Shown: positions 1 to 8,153 of the stretch, piece after piece
Layout of the letters: every line of letters starts with the position of its first letter
How positions within the stretch are numbered: position 1 is the stretch's first letter
Assembly: GCA_030670715.1 (NCBI GenBank)
Contig: DAOVBC010000008.1
Span: forward strand, 1 to 18,510
Direction of reading: 5' to 3'
Origin: Deltaproteobacteria bacterium
GTDB taxonomy: Bacteria > Desulfobacterota > Desulfobacteria > Desulfobacterales > SG8-13
DNA length: 18,510 nucleotides
The notes under the pieces: model-generated
Database searches by the model: none
What the model saw: the letters and a program-made list of their open reading frames with translations, nothing else
Told to the model about the DNA's origin: nothing
Translations under genes and position numbers: made by a program

Positions 1-1872
1 CGCCCAGTTATAGATCCGGGCTCCGGCTGTCAACGGAATGTCAAAAAGCCAGGGCTCGGTGAAACTCAAAGTGAACTTGGTGGTTTTGCTGCCTATCTCA
101 CCCCTTAAATCCAGGATCTGCCCTCGGCCGAAGAGATTACGCTGGGAAACTGAACCCATTATAAATACTTTTTCGGTATTGCTGTAGCCGCCCCCGAAAC
201 TGAATTGACCGGTGGATTTTTCTTCAACATCTATTTTCAAGACCATCTTGTCGTCGGCGCTGCCCTTGACGGTATCCACCTTGATGTCCTTGAAATAATC
301 CAGTCGGTAAAGTTTGCGGATGCTGCGTTTCAGCTTCGCGCCGCTAAATTGATCCTGTTCGTATACCTCAAGCTGTCTGCGGATGACTTTGTCACGGGTT
401 TTGGTGTTGCCGCTGATAATAATTTCTTCAAAATAGACCTGCTGCCCTTTTTTGATCTTATACGTGATATTGACCACCAGTTGCTCAGGATCTTCGTCAA
501 TGCGCGGTGCGATATCAGAATATGCATATCCTTCGTCGGCATACAAATCGTTCAGCCGGAGTAAATCTTTGCGAAGTACGGTTCGGTTGTAATACTCCTC
601 GCCGGACAGGAGGATTTCGTTTATCAGCATCTCTTTGGAAAATATCAGGTCACCCGCGATATCAACTTTACCGACTCTGTACCGGGGTCCCTCCTGAATT
701 TTAATGCTGATATTTATCTCGTCTTCCTTGAATTCGATCTGCGGTTCCCCAACCTTGGCCCGGATAAATCCATTATTGTGATAAAACGCTTCAAGAGCAC
801 CGGCATCCTGATTTAAGTCTTCCTTACTGAGTTCACCGGATTGTGTAATAAAGGATAAAAAACCTTTTTCAGAAGTTTTTATCACCTTCTTCAACTTCTT
901 GTCGGCAAAGGACTGGTTGCCGGCGAAAGAAATGTGTTTGATAAGAACCTTGTTCCCCTTATCGATGACAAATTCCAGATCGGCCTGATTGTTAGCTTTT
1001 TCTATTGTTTTATACTTTACCTGGACATTATGATAATTCTTCTCTTTATAAAGCTCTTCAATTCGCTGAATGTTATTCTGGATAATATGGATATTCAATA
1101 TCGAACCGGTTTTGATGGTCAGGTTCTCTTTTATTTCTTCCTCATCATAGGTCGGCCCGGCGCCTTTAACGGTAATCCGGCGGATGGTCGGCTTTTCCTT
1201 CACTTTAAAAAAAATTAGTTTACCCCCCGGAACCTCTTCGGATTCGATACGTACATCGTCAAAGTAACCCATTGAAAAAACCGACTTAAGATCTTCGGAA
1301 AGGTTTTTGGCAGAATAAATGTCACCAGCCTTTGTTTTAATCAGTTTCTTTATCGCATCGACCTCAATGCGCTGGTTATCCTGGATATGGATTTCTACAA
1401 TTTTTACCAGTTCGAAGAGCACCAGCACCATATCACCGGCCAATTCCTGCACCTTGGCCGGCAGGTTTTCCAGCCCCTTTCCTTCGCTTGAGAAAACGCT
1501 GGGGGGGTTACCTCCAAAAACCTCCAGCAACCTGGCATCCAGGCTGAAATGGCGGCCGAACCAGGTCATACTTCCCCAAACGACAAAATCCGCCCCGCTG
1601 TGCATACCTGCTCGCCGGGCATCTTCTTCACTTACGTCAAAATCTTTGATAGGGGGGGTGTACTGCGCCGGAAAATCAAGGATCACAGCTCCTTCCGGCT
1701 TGAGATGTCTTCCGAGGGCTTTTGGAATGTCCGTCTGCAAATACATCAGGTCTTCGGCGGCGTTGATCTCAAAGGGCAATATGAGAACATTTACAGACCT
1801 TTTTGCCGCATGAACGGTGTTCGGCAAAAAACACAGGACCACAACAATAATCGGGCACAGACGTTTGAGCAT
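1..1872 (-). CDS. bamA: Outer membrane protein assembly factor BamA with N-terminal TolB/FlgO-like domain, partial (C-terminus off window)
   Basis: BamA is the core of the BAM complex that folds and inserts beta-barrel proteins into the outer membrane. The frame stays open from an ATG at 1872 to the left edge (624 codons, no stop), so most of the barrel lies outside the window. A signal peptide (residues 1-22, ending VHA) is followed by an extra domain at about 25-152, with ILPFEINAAEDLMYLQ near 31 and SGADFVVWGSM then LDARLLEVF near 92-119. These resemble the TolB N-terminal/FlgO fold. Five POTRA-like repeats follow from about 156 to 545; the first has VKIVEIHIQ...GYFDDVRIE and the fifth FEEIIISGNTKTRDKVIRRQL. 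The barrel begins with GQFSFGGGYSNTEKVF. It lies 44 bases after lolD. No good ribosome site precedes the ATG, and an in-frame GTG at 1893 is an alternative start. Family call is secure; the N-domain assignment is by eye. Confidence 0.95.
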   Translation of the reverse strand, partial: MLKRLCPIIVVVLCFLPNTVHAAKRSVNVLILPFEINAAEDLMYLQTDIPKALGRHLKPEGAVILDFPAQYTPPIKDFDVSEEDARRAGMHSGADFVVWGSMTWFGRHFSLDARLLEVFGGNPPSVFSSEGKGLENLPAKVQELAGDMVLVLFELVKIVEIHIQDNQRIEVDAIKKLIKTKAGDIYSAKNLSEDLKSVFSMGYFDDVRIESEEVPGGKLIFFKVKEKPTIRRITVKGAGPTYDEEEIKENLTIKTGSILNIHIIQNNIQRIEELYKEKNYHNVQVKYKTIEKANNQADLEFVIDKGNKVLIKHISFAGNQSFADKKLKKVIKTSEKGFLSFITQSGELSKEDLNQDAGALEAFYHNNGFIRAKVGEPQIEFKEDEINISIKIQEGPRYRVGKVDIAGDLIFSKEMLINEILLSGEEYYNRTVLRKDLLRLNDLYADEGYAYSDIAPRIDEDPEQLVVNITYKIKKGQQVYFEEIIISGNTKTRDKVIRRQLEVYEQDQFSGAKLKRSIRKLYRLDYFKDIKVDTVKGSADDKMVLKIDVEEKSTGQFSFGGGYSNTEKVFIMGSVSQRNLFGRGQILDLRGEIGSKTTKFTLSFTEPWLFDIPLTAGARIYNWA

Positions 1873-1916
1873 AGAGAATAACAGTACGATCACAGCACAA
1901 AATAAATCTATTCGAA

Positions 1917-2645
1917 TTAATCCGTTTCCACCAGCTGACCGTCAACGATCGTTACCCGACGCGACAAGAACGATGCAAGCTTTAAGTTGTGGGTCACTAC
2001 CACCAGGGTCATGTGCAGCTCTCGATTCAACTCCAGCAATAAACCATGGATCTGCTCACTGTTGTCCTGATCAAGATTGCCGGTCGGCTCATCTGCCAGC
2101 AGCAAAGCAGGTTTGAGAACCAGCGCCCTGGCCAGAGCGACCCGTTGCTGCTCACCTCCTGAAAGTTTACCGACCCGGTGACCCATTCTGTCCTTGAGTC
2201 CTACGCGAACGAGTATTTCTTCGGTGGTTTCCCTGGCAACTTTTTTGCTTGTTCCCTTTATCAACACCGGCATCATTGCATTTTCAAGGGCGGTGAATTC
2301 CGACAAGAGGTGATGAAACTGGAAAACGAATCCGACTGTTTCATTTCGGAAATGGGCCAGCTTGCGATTATCATAATCAAAAACGTTCTCCCCCTTAAAG
2401 AAAAGACTGCCGCTGTCAGGCCGGTCGAGGGTTCCAAGTATGTGCAGAAGTGTTGATTTTCCGATTCCGGAGGCGCCCACCACCGCCAGGGTTTCGCCGG
2501 CGATGATGTCAAAGTTAACCCCTTTTAATATCTCAATCCGGGTACCGCTGTTATTGAAACCCTTGTATAATTCTTTTATCTCAACCAGCGGATCGGTTGC
2601 TGCCGGCGGCTGACCTTCGTCTGTAACCTTACCGTGATTAGCCAT
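1917..2645 (-). CDS. lolD: Lipoprotein-releasing ABC transporter ATP-binding protein LolD
   Basis: This is the cytoplasmic ATPase of the Lol system, which powers release of outer-membrane lipoproteins from the inner membrane to the periplasmic carrier. The 242-residue protein shows the full ABC set: Walker A GASGIGKST (about 57-65), Q-loop in FVFQFHH (Q109), signature LSGGEQQRVALARA (161-174), Walker B LLLADEPTGNLD (181-192) and H-loop VVVTH (215-219). The residues before K63 read GIG rather than the commoner GSG, which is tolerated. I chose the ATG at 2645: a GAGG lies nine bases upstream and it overlaps the lolC stop by eight bases (ATGGCTAA), a typical coupled junction. The frame also opens at a TTG at 2660, which has no comparable support. 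Family and role are very likely. The MacB-type ATPase alternative is less likely given the LolC/E partner next door. Confidence 0.95.
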   Translation of the reverse strand: MANHGKVTDEGQPPAATDPLVEIKELYKGFNNSGTRIEILKGVNFDIIAGETLAVVGASGIGKSTLLHILGTLDRPDSGSLFFKGENVFDYDNRKLAHFRNETVGFVFQFHHLLSEFTALENAMMPVLIKGTSKKVARETTEEILVRVGLKDRMGHRVGKLSGGEQQRVALARALVLKPALLLADEPTGNLDQDNSEQIHGLLLELNRELHMTLVVVTHNLKLASFLSRRVTIVDGQLVETD

Positions 2646-3882
2646 AACGAATCGCCTCAACAGGGTCGAGCTTGGACGCCTGGCGCGCCGGGTAAAGGGT
2701 GGCTAAAAAACATATTATCAGTGCAGCGGTTACAATGATGAAAACATCCAAGAACTCCAGCCGAACCGGAAGTTTGGTGGTAAAATAATAAATATCTCCC
2801 GTAAGCTCGACAATACTGTACCGCTTGAGGATCGAACAGAGCAGCACACCGCAGCAAACACCAAGGCCCGTGCCGACAAAGCCGATAACCATGCCTTTAA
2901 ATACAAAAATCTTTCGGATTTGTGGATTCGTCGCCCCCATGGCCTTTAAAATCGCAATATCGCGGGTTTTGCCCATCACCATCATAATCAGAGTGCTGGC
3001 GATGTTAAAGGCCGCAACCAGGATAATGAGGGCCAGAATAATGAACATGGCGGTTTTTTCGAGCTTCAGTGCCGCGAATAAATTTTTATTTTTGCGCATC
3101 CAGTCCCAGGCCCAGTAGGGAAATCCCAGTCCGGAGACGATTTCCCGGGCAATTTTATCGGCCCGGTAAATGTCGTTAACCCGCACTTCCACTCCTGAGA
3201 CCGCATCTCCCATACGCAGCAATTTTTGAGCATCCTTCATGTGAATGTAGGCAAAGGAGCCATCAAAGTCGTACATACCGGATTCAAAATAGCCGGTGAC
3301 CTGGAACTGCTTCATCGCCGGGATGTGTCCGACGGGAGATAGCATGCCACGGGGAGAAATCAAATAAATCATCTCACCTTTGACGACCCCCAGACTTTTG
3401 GCCAACTCTTTGCCCAAAACAATTCCAGGTGCCGAGGCAAACCGGTCTTTTCCCGCTTGAACAGAAAGGGGAGATCCGGCCGACAGGGAAATATTTTTAA
3501 GTGTTTCGATCACCTTCCCGGCGGTTTGCGGGTCGATGCCGCGCAGAACTGCCCCTGACACGCCATGGGATGATCGGAGCATCACCTGATGATATACTAC
3601 CGGAGAAGCGGCTTCGACGCCTTCAACCGTTTCAAGATATTTAAGAACACGATCGTAATCGTTAAAGGAATCGCCATGGCGCATGACCACCACATGCGCC
3701 TGCCCGCCCAGAATACGGGACTTAAGATCGGACTCAAAACCGGCCATCACCGCAATAACCACCATCAGGGCCATGACACCTACCATCACCCCGGCTGTGG
3801 AAAGAATGGTAATAAGGGAGATGAATGCCTGTTTTTGACGGGCTCTCAGATAACGGCGGCCGATAAAATATTCAAAAGACAT
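2638..3882 (-). CDS. lolC: Lipoprotein-releasing ABC transporter permease (LolC/LolE family)
   Basis: This is the inner-membrane permease subunit that works with LolD. The 414-residue length matches the LolC/LolE family. The N-terminus FEYFIGRRYLRARQKQ is the family hallmark and is followed by a membrane segment (about 22-48). A large periplasmic domain spans about 50-270. Three membrane segments follow, at about 275-305, 320-350 and 372-398, and the C-terminus YPARQASKLDPVEAIRYG is typical of the FtsX-like permease domain. A ribosome site (AAGGGG) eight bases before the ATG lies within the end of lysS, and only five bases separate the two genes. No second LolC/E gene is visible, so the transporter may be a homodimer of this one permease, as in bacteria with a single LolC/E protein. 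That last point is inference. Confidence 0.93.
   Translation of the reverse strand: MSFEYFIGRRYLRARQKQAFISLITILSTAGVMVGVMALMVVIAVMAGFESDLKSRILGGQAHVVVMRHGDSFNDYDRVLKYLETVEGVEAASPVVYHQVMLRSSHGVSGAVLRGIDPQTAGKVIETLKNISLSAGSPLSVQAGKDRFASAPGIVLGKELAKSLGVVKGEMIYLISPRGMLSPVGHIPAMKQFQVTGYFESGMYDFDGSFAYIHMKDAQKLLRMGDAVSGVEVRVNDIYRADKIAREIVSGLGFPYWAWDWMRKNKNLFAALKLEKTAMFIILALIILVAAFNIASTLIMMVMGKTRDIAILKAMGATNPQIRKIFVFKGMVIGFVGTGLGVCCGVLLCSILKRYSIVELTGDIYYFTTKLPVRLEFLDVFIIVTAALIICFLATLYPARQASKLDPVEAIRYG
2655..2658 (-). promoter_or_regulatory. Ribosome binding site of lolD (GAGG)
   Basis: GAGG on the minus strand lies nine bases from the ATG at 2645, inside the last codons of lolC. It decides in favour of this ATG over the in-frame TTG at 2660 and points to translational coupling with lolC. 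Confidence 0.6.
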
Positions 3883-3887
3883 GACGG

Positions 3888-5384
3888 CTACCCCTTCCCC
3901 CTTTCAACTGGTTTCATATGCGGAAATAAAATGACCTCACGGATGGACGGCGAATCGGTCAACAGCATCACCATTCGATCAATCCCGATTCCTTCCCCGG
4001 CAGTGGGCGGCATACCGTACTCCAGCGCTTCAATATAATCCTCATCCATGAAGTGGGCTTCCTCATCACCTTCTTCGCGGCTGGCAACCTGCTGGAGAAA
4101 TCGATCCTTCTGATCCGCCGGATCATTCAACTCTGAAAACCCATTCGCAATTTCACGTCCGGCGATGAAAAGTTCAAACCGATCCGTCAGGGTTGAATCT
4201 GTGTTGCTTCTTCGAGACAGCGGAGACACTTCAGCCGGGTAGCCGGTGATAAAGGTGGGCTGTATGAGATGTGGTTCCACAAGAATATCAAATAGTTTAG
4301 TTATCACTTTCCCGAGTCGGCCGGTCTTGGTGATCTGGATGTTATTTTTCGAGGCAAATTTTAGCAACCCCTTGCGATCGTTCAGAAGCGACGAGTCGAT
4401 ACCGCCGATTTTCTCCAAAGCGTCCTGAAGGGTCATCCGTTGCCACTTGCCGCCCAGCTCAATGTCGTCTCCCTGGTAGCGGATCGAAGTTGACCCGCAA
4501 ATCACGGAGGCGACCTCAGCAACCAGATTCTCTGTGAGCACCATCAAGTCTTCATAGGTGGCGTAGGCCTGATAAAACTCGAGCATCGTAAATTCGGGGT
4601 TGTGCTGGGTTGAAACGCCCTCATTTCTAAAATTTCGATTAATTTCAAATACGCGCTCAAATCCGCCCACAACCAGGCGCTTTAAATACAGTTCCGGCGC
4701 AATCCGCAAAAACAGATTCATTCCCAGCGCATTGTGGTAAGTTTTAAACGGGGCTGCTTCGGCACCGCCCGGTATCGGCTGCATCATGGGGGTTTCAACT
4801 TCCAGAAAATCGCGTTTCAGGAAAAAATCTCGAATCGCCTGAACAACCCGGGAGCGACGGATAAAAATGTCCCGGACATCCGAATTCATGATTAAATCAA
4901 TATAGCGCTGGCGATACCGTTTTTCAGGATCCTTCAGCCCGTGGAACTTTTCAGGAAGAGGTCTAATAGCCTTGCAGAGCAGCTGAAATTCATTCGCCAG
5001 GATCGTCCATTCACCGGTTTTGGTTTTAAAAATTCCCCCGACCAGCCCGACAAAATCGCCGATATCGAGCTGCTTGAAGAGATCGTAGGCCTCATTTCCG
5101 ACACGATCTTTGCGAATGTATGCCTGCAACTGGCCGGTATAGTCCCTGAACCGGATAAATGCGGTTTTGCCGAACCGATTGATGGCCATAATGCGGCCGG
5201 CAGTGACAAAAACCGGATCGGACTCACCGATGGGAAGTTCGGTGTCGGCCACACACTGCTTGATGTCGGATACATTATGTAACACCTTAAAATTATTTGG
5301 ATATAAATCAATATCCCGCTGTTGAAGATCGCTGATTTTCTGGCGACGTTTTTCGAGAAGATCGCTAATTTTTTCCGATTCCAT
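3888..5384 (-). CDS. lysS: Lysine--tRNA ligase, class II (LysS)
   Basis: This enzyme charges tRNA-Lys with lysine using ATP in the cytoplasm. At 498 residues it is close to the usual bacterial class II LysRS length. The N-terminal OB-fold anticodon domain covers about 55-140 (VTAGRIMAINRFGKTAF). The catalytic core shows motif 1 around FLEVETPMMQPIPGGAEA (193-210), motif 2 with FRNEGVSTQHNPEF (252-265) and motif 3 with GEGIGIDRMVMLL (about 463-475). The ATG at 5384 has a modest AGG-type site upstream (AGGAACAGG before TTTTGA). It is the first gene of the lysS-lolC-lolD-bamA run, followed after five bases by lolC. Linking a housekeeping synthetase to Lol and BAM genes is a gene order I associate with deltaproteobacterial genomes. 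The assignment is secure. Confidence 0.97.
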   Translation of the reverse strand: MESEKISDLLEKRRQKISDLQQRDIDLYPNNFKVLHNVSDIKQCVADTELPIGESDPVFVTAGRIMAINRFGKTAFIRFRDYTGQLQAYIRKDRVGNEAYDLFKQLDIGDFVGLVGGIFKTKTGEWTILANEFQLLCKAIRPLPEKFHGLKDPEKRYRQRYIDLIMNSDVRDIFIRRSRVVQAIRDFFLKRDFLEVETPMMQPIPGGAEAAPFKTYHNALGMNLFLRIAPELYLKRLVVGGFERVFEINRNFRNEGVSTQHNPEFTMLEFYQAYATYEDLMVLTENLVAEVASVICGSTSIRYQGDDIELGGKWQRMTLQDALEKIGGIDSSLLNDRKGLLKFASKNNIQITKTGRLGKVITKLFDILVEPHLIQPTFITGYPAEVSPLSRRSNTDSTLTDRFELFIAGREIANGFSELNDPADQKDRFLQQVASREEGDEEAHFMDEDYIEALEYGMPPTAGEGIGIDRMVMLLTDSPSIREVILFPHMKPVERGKG

Positions 5385-5491
5385 TCAAAACCTGTTCCTG
5401 GTGATATGTTCGGGTTAGACACCCTTTGATATGTCCTGTCGCTTCACCGTCGGCGGCCCGGCAATGATCGCTTCTTCGGCAATCGTTTAAA

Positions 5492-5518
5492 ACGCTCTTA
5501 AAAAAAGCGTAAGAGCGT
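5492..5518 (-). terminator. Probable intrinsic terminator after the PilS-like kinase gene
   Basis: A perfect nine-base inverted repeat (ACGCTCTTA at 5492-5500 and TAAGAGCGT at 5510-5518) has a nine-base loop. On the minus strand it is followed by TTTT, so it could end transcription from the pilC-kinase side before lysS. The T-tract is short. It could instead act inside the lysS leader if the lysS promoter lies between it and the kinase stop. Confidence 0.5.
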
Positions 5519-5558
5519 AAGTTGGAATCGCTAACCTATTTACAGTGAAGTGTCAAGA

Positions 5559-6860
5559 TTAAGTTGGCGGGACAGTTTGCATGAGATTCAGGGTAAACGT
5601 TGTTCCGGTGCCGTCCTTGCTCTTTACATCAAGCCGGCCATCATATGATTCAAGGATACTGTGAACAATCGACAAGCCTAAACCTGTGCCGTTTTGCTTG
5701 GTGGTAAAAAACGGGTCAAAAATCGATTTCATGGTCTCGTTCGACATGCCGCAACCGTTGTCGGTAATTTCGATCAGGGCGTGATGGTTTTTTAGTGAAT
5801 GCAGTTTAATGTCGATGGACCCCTCTACATCAATCGCTTCTGCAGCGTTCAGAAGCAGATTCCACAACACCTGGCGAAAGTGGATCGGATCCATCGCTAT
5901 AAACAAATTCCGGGAGATATCTGTGTGAATCGAAATTCTATCCTGGCAGCTGCCGTCTTTTTCAAAAAGTTCGACTGTTTCAAGAATTGCCTTATCCAAT
6001 TCGATGTTTTCAACCCTGCCTGCCGGTGGTCTTGCAAATAGTAAAAAATTGTTCGCCAGTGAACTGAGTCGATCCGCTTCACGCAGCACGATTTGCATGA
6101 GTCTTGCGTGATCCGCATCAAGTTCGACACCATCTTTTAATATTTGAATGGAACCGGACAGCGAAGCAAGCGGATTCTTGATCTCATGCGCCAGTCCGGC
6201 AGCCATTTCTCCAATTGCCGCCATCTTTTCGACGCGCTTGACATGATCCTCCATGGCCCAGAGTTCTATTTTGGTCTTCCGGGTCTGCTCAGCCAGCAGG
6301 CTGCTGAGAAAAGCCACGGCAAAGCACCCGAAGGTGGTAATCAAAACTTTGTAAAGCACCTGTGTCCAGGCGATATGGATAAATGCCGGCCCCTCCTCCA
6401 GCGCAAAGGGCGTAAATAAACCGGAATATTCGAACACCAACAGCAGCGCATACTGACAACTGCACAGCAGGGCAATGACGATGCTCCCTTTTCTGGCCAG
6501 TAGAATGCTGGAGTAAATGATAACAACCAGATAGAGAAAAGAAAAAATACTCGAAAAATTTCCGGTTACAAAAACCACCAGCGAAACAATGAGCGTATCG
6601 CCCCCGATCTGGATATAGGCGAAACGCAGAACGTGGCTGACACGGTTCAATGCTACCGTGTAAATAAAGGACAGGAAAAAAATGCTGATAATCAGTCCGT
6701 AAAGCACCAGCAGTGCAGGGGCCAGAGGGGGAACAGCCTCACTTAGCTGCAGGATGACGGTCGAACCGAGCAGCAAAGTGGTAAACAACACCCGGGCGAA
6801 CATTAACCATTTCAGCTTGAGATACAGATCACTGTCGGATGGTGAAGGGGAACCGCGCAT
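5559..6860 (-). CDS. Membrane-bound sensor histidine kinase, PilS-like
   Basis: This is the sensor kinase of a two-component system; it autophosphorylates on a histidine and would pass phosphate to a response regulator. The N-terminal half (about 18-190) is hydrophobic with about six membrane segments and no large extracytoplasmic loop, as in PilS. A linker leads to HisKA with the H-box AAGLAHEIKNPLASLSG (phospho-acceptor H225). The ATPase domain has an N-box (NLLLNAAEAID), G1 (ITDNGCGMS), F-box (FDPFFTTK) and G2 (GTGLGLSIV). The 433-residue length fits the PilS/NtrB-like group. It lies 81 bases after pilC on the same strand, which supports a pilus role, but no PilR-type regulator follows. 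Only a hairpin and lysS lie downstream. Kinase call is firm; PilS assignment is inference from topology and neighbour. Confidence 0.9.
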   Translation of the reverse strand: MRGSPSPSDSDLYLKLKWLMFARVLFTTLLLGSTVILQLSEAVPPLAPALLVLYGLIISIFFLSFIYTVALNRVSHVLRFAYIQIGGDTLIVSLVVFVTGNFSSIFSFLYLVVIIYSSILLARKGSIVIALLCSCQYALLLVFEYSGLFTPFALEEGPAFIHIAWTQVLYKVLITTFGCFAVAFLSSLLAEQTRKTKIELWAMEDHVKRVEKMAAIGEMAAGLAHEIKNPLASLSGSIQILKDGVELDADHARLMQIVLREADRLSSLANNFLLFARPPAGRVENIELDKAILETVELFEKDGSCQDRISIHTDISRNLFIAMDPIHFRQVLWNLLLNAAEAIDVEGSIDIKLHSLKNHHALIEITDNGCGMSNETMKSIFDPFFTTKQNGTGLGLSIVHSILESYDGRLDVKSKDGTGTTFTLNLMQTVPPT

Positions 6861-6941
6861 AGCTCGACTTTTTTCTATGAGTTAGATGGAAAATATTTTG
6901 TGTTTTGGGGAGGTTTTGAAACGACTTCGTGTAAAACAGTA

Positions 6942-8153
6942 TCATCCCCCGATGGCGCCGGCCATTTTGAAAATCGGCAAATACATGGCAATCACCAACC
7001 CACCGATGGTTACACCCAGAAATACCAGCATGAACGGTTCGATCAAAGCGGTCAGATTCTCCACGGCCTGATCCACTTCTTCGTCATAAAAAACCGCTAT
7101 CTTCTCCAGCATCGAATCAAGGGCACCGGTCGATTCACCGACCGCGATCATCTGGCACACCATCGCCGGGAAGACACCACTCTCAGAAAGGGGATCGGCC
7201 ATTGTCCGTCCCTCAGAAATATCCGACCTGACGCTGTAAATTGCCTTTTCAATGGTCTTGTTTCCGGCGGTTTTGGCAACGATATCCAGCGCTTCCAGGA
7301 TGGCGACCCCGCTGGAGAGCATGGTACTCATGGTCCGGGTGAATTTGGCCACCGCCACTTTACGAATGAGTGTGCCGAATACGGGCAACTTCAAGATCGC
7401 TTCATCTACCAGTTCGCGTCCCTTTTCGGTCTTATGCATCCTGGCGAATGCAAATATGAAAAGGATAAGCCCGATGATCAGGTAAATAATATTTCTTTTG
7501 GTAAAATTACTTCCATCAATGACCATCTGGGTAAACGCAGGGAGCTGACTGCCGAAGTCTGCAAACATTTCCTGGAAAACAGGAATGACGAATACCAGGA
7601 TAACAATAAGAACAATTCCGGCGATGATCAGAGTAACAATCGGATAGGTCATGGCGCCTTTTACTTGAGACTTTAACCTGGCAGCCTTTTCCATGTATGT
7701 TGAAAGGCGCCTGAGAATGGTATCGAGAATACCACCGGCTTCACCGGCGGCAATCATGTTGACAAACAGGTCATCGAAATGTTTGGGGAATTTTTTCAAT
7801 GATTCAGCAAGGGTCGCGCCGCTTTCCACGGTTTCCTTGATACTCTTCAGCATTACCTTAAAGGTGGCGTTTGTCTGTTGCGAGTAGAGGATGTCCAGGC
7901 ACTGGATAATGGGCAGACCGGCATCGATCATTGTTGAAAACTGCCTGGCAAACAGGATGATATCATGTTGTTTTACTTTGGGCTGCAGAAAAGAAACATT
8001 CGCAAATAGATCTTTTGGTTTAGGTTTTATCTTTGTCGGTTCAATCTTGACACGTCGCAGATATGCGCGAACAGCATCTACGGATGGTGCTTCGTACTCA
8101 CCTTTCTTTTTGTCACCCCGAGCATTCTGTCCCCGCCATAAATAGACCGGCAT
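6942..8153 (-). CDS. pilC: Type IV pilus inner-membrane platform protein PilC (T2SF family)
   Basis: PilC is the inner-membrane platform that links the PilB/PilT motor ATPases to pilin assembly and retraction. The 403-residue protein starts with MPVYLWRGQNARGDKKKGE, the usual N-terminal domain. It has two T2SSF domains: the first about 68-190 (LFARQFSTMIDAGLPIIQCL, FPKHFDDLFVNMIAAGEAGG) and the second about 270-395 (KFTRTMSTMLSSGVAILEAL, FPAMVCQMIAVGESTGALD). Membrane segments lie near 170-192, 220-237 and 372-395, and the C-terminus PIFKMAGAIGG is characteristic. A strong ribosome site (AAAGGGGG, six bases before ATG) supports the start. A type II secretion GspF is the alternative, but the N-terminus and C-terminus favour PilC. 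No pilB, pilT or pilin gene is in the window. Confidence 0.93.
   Translation of the reverse strand: MPVYLWRGQNARGDKKKGEYEAPSVDAVRAYLRRVKIEPTKIKPKPKDLFANVSFLQPKVKQHDIILFARQFSTMIDAGLPIIQCLDILYSQQTNATFKVMLKSIKETVESGATLAESLKKFPKHFDDLFVNMIAAGEAGGILDTILRRLSTYMEKAARLKSQVKGAMTYPIVTLIIAGIVLIVILVFVIPVFQEMFADFGSQLPAFTQMVIDGSNFTKRNIIYLIIGLILFIFAFARMHKTEKGRELVDEAILKLPVFGTLIRKVAVAKFTRTMSTMLSSGVAILEALDIVAKTAGNKTIEKAIYSVRSDISEGRTMADPLSESGVFPAMVCQMIAVGESTGALDSMLEKIAVFYDEEVDQAVENLTALIEPFMLVFLGVTIGGLVIAMYLPIFKMAGAIGG

Noticed and set aside
5385..5558. T-box or other amino-acid-sensing leader upstream of lysS
   Set aside because: No T-box sequence or multi-stem antiterminator was seen; only one simple hairpin is present.
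6900..7676. A 258-codon plus-strand frame opposite pilC
   Set aside because: Its composition is that of an antisense reading (rich in His, Gly, Asn, Asp) and the minus strand encodes a clear PilC.
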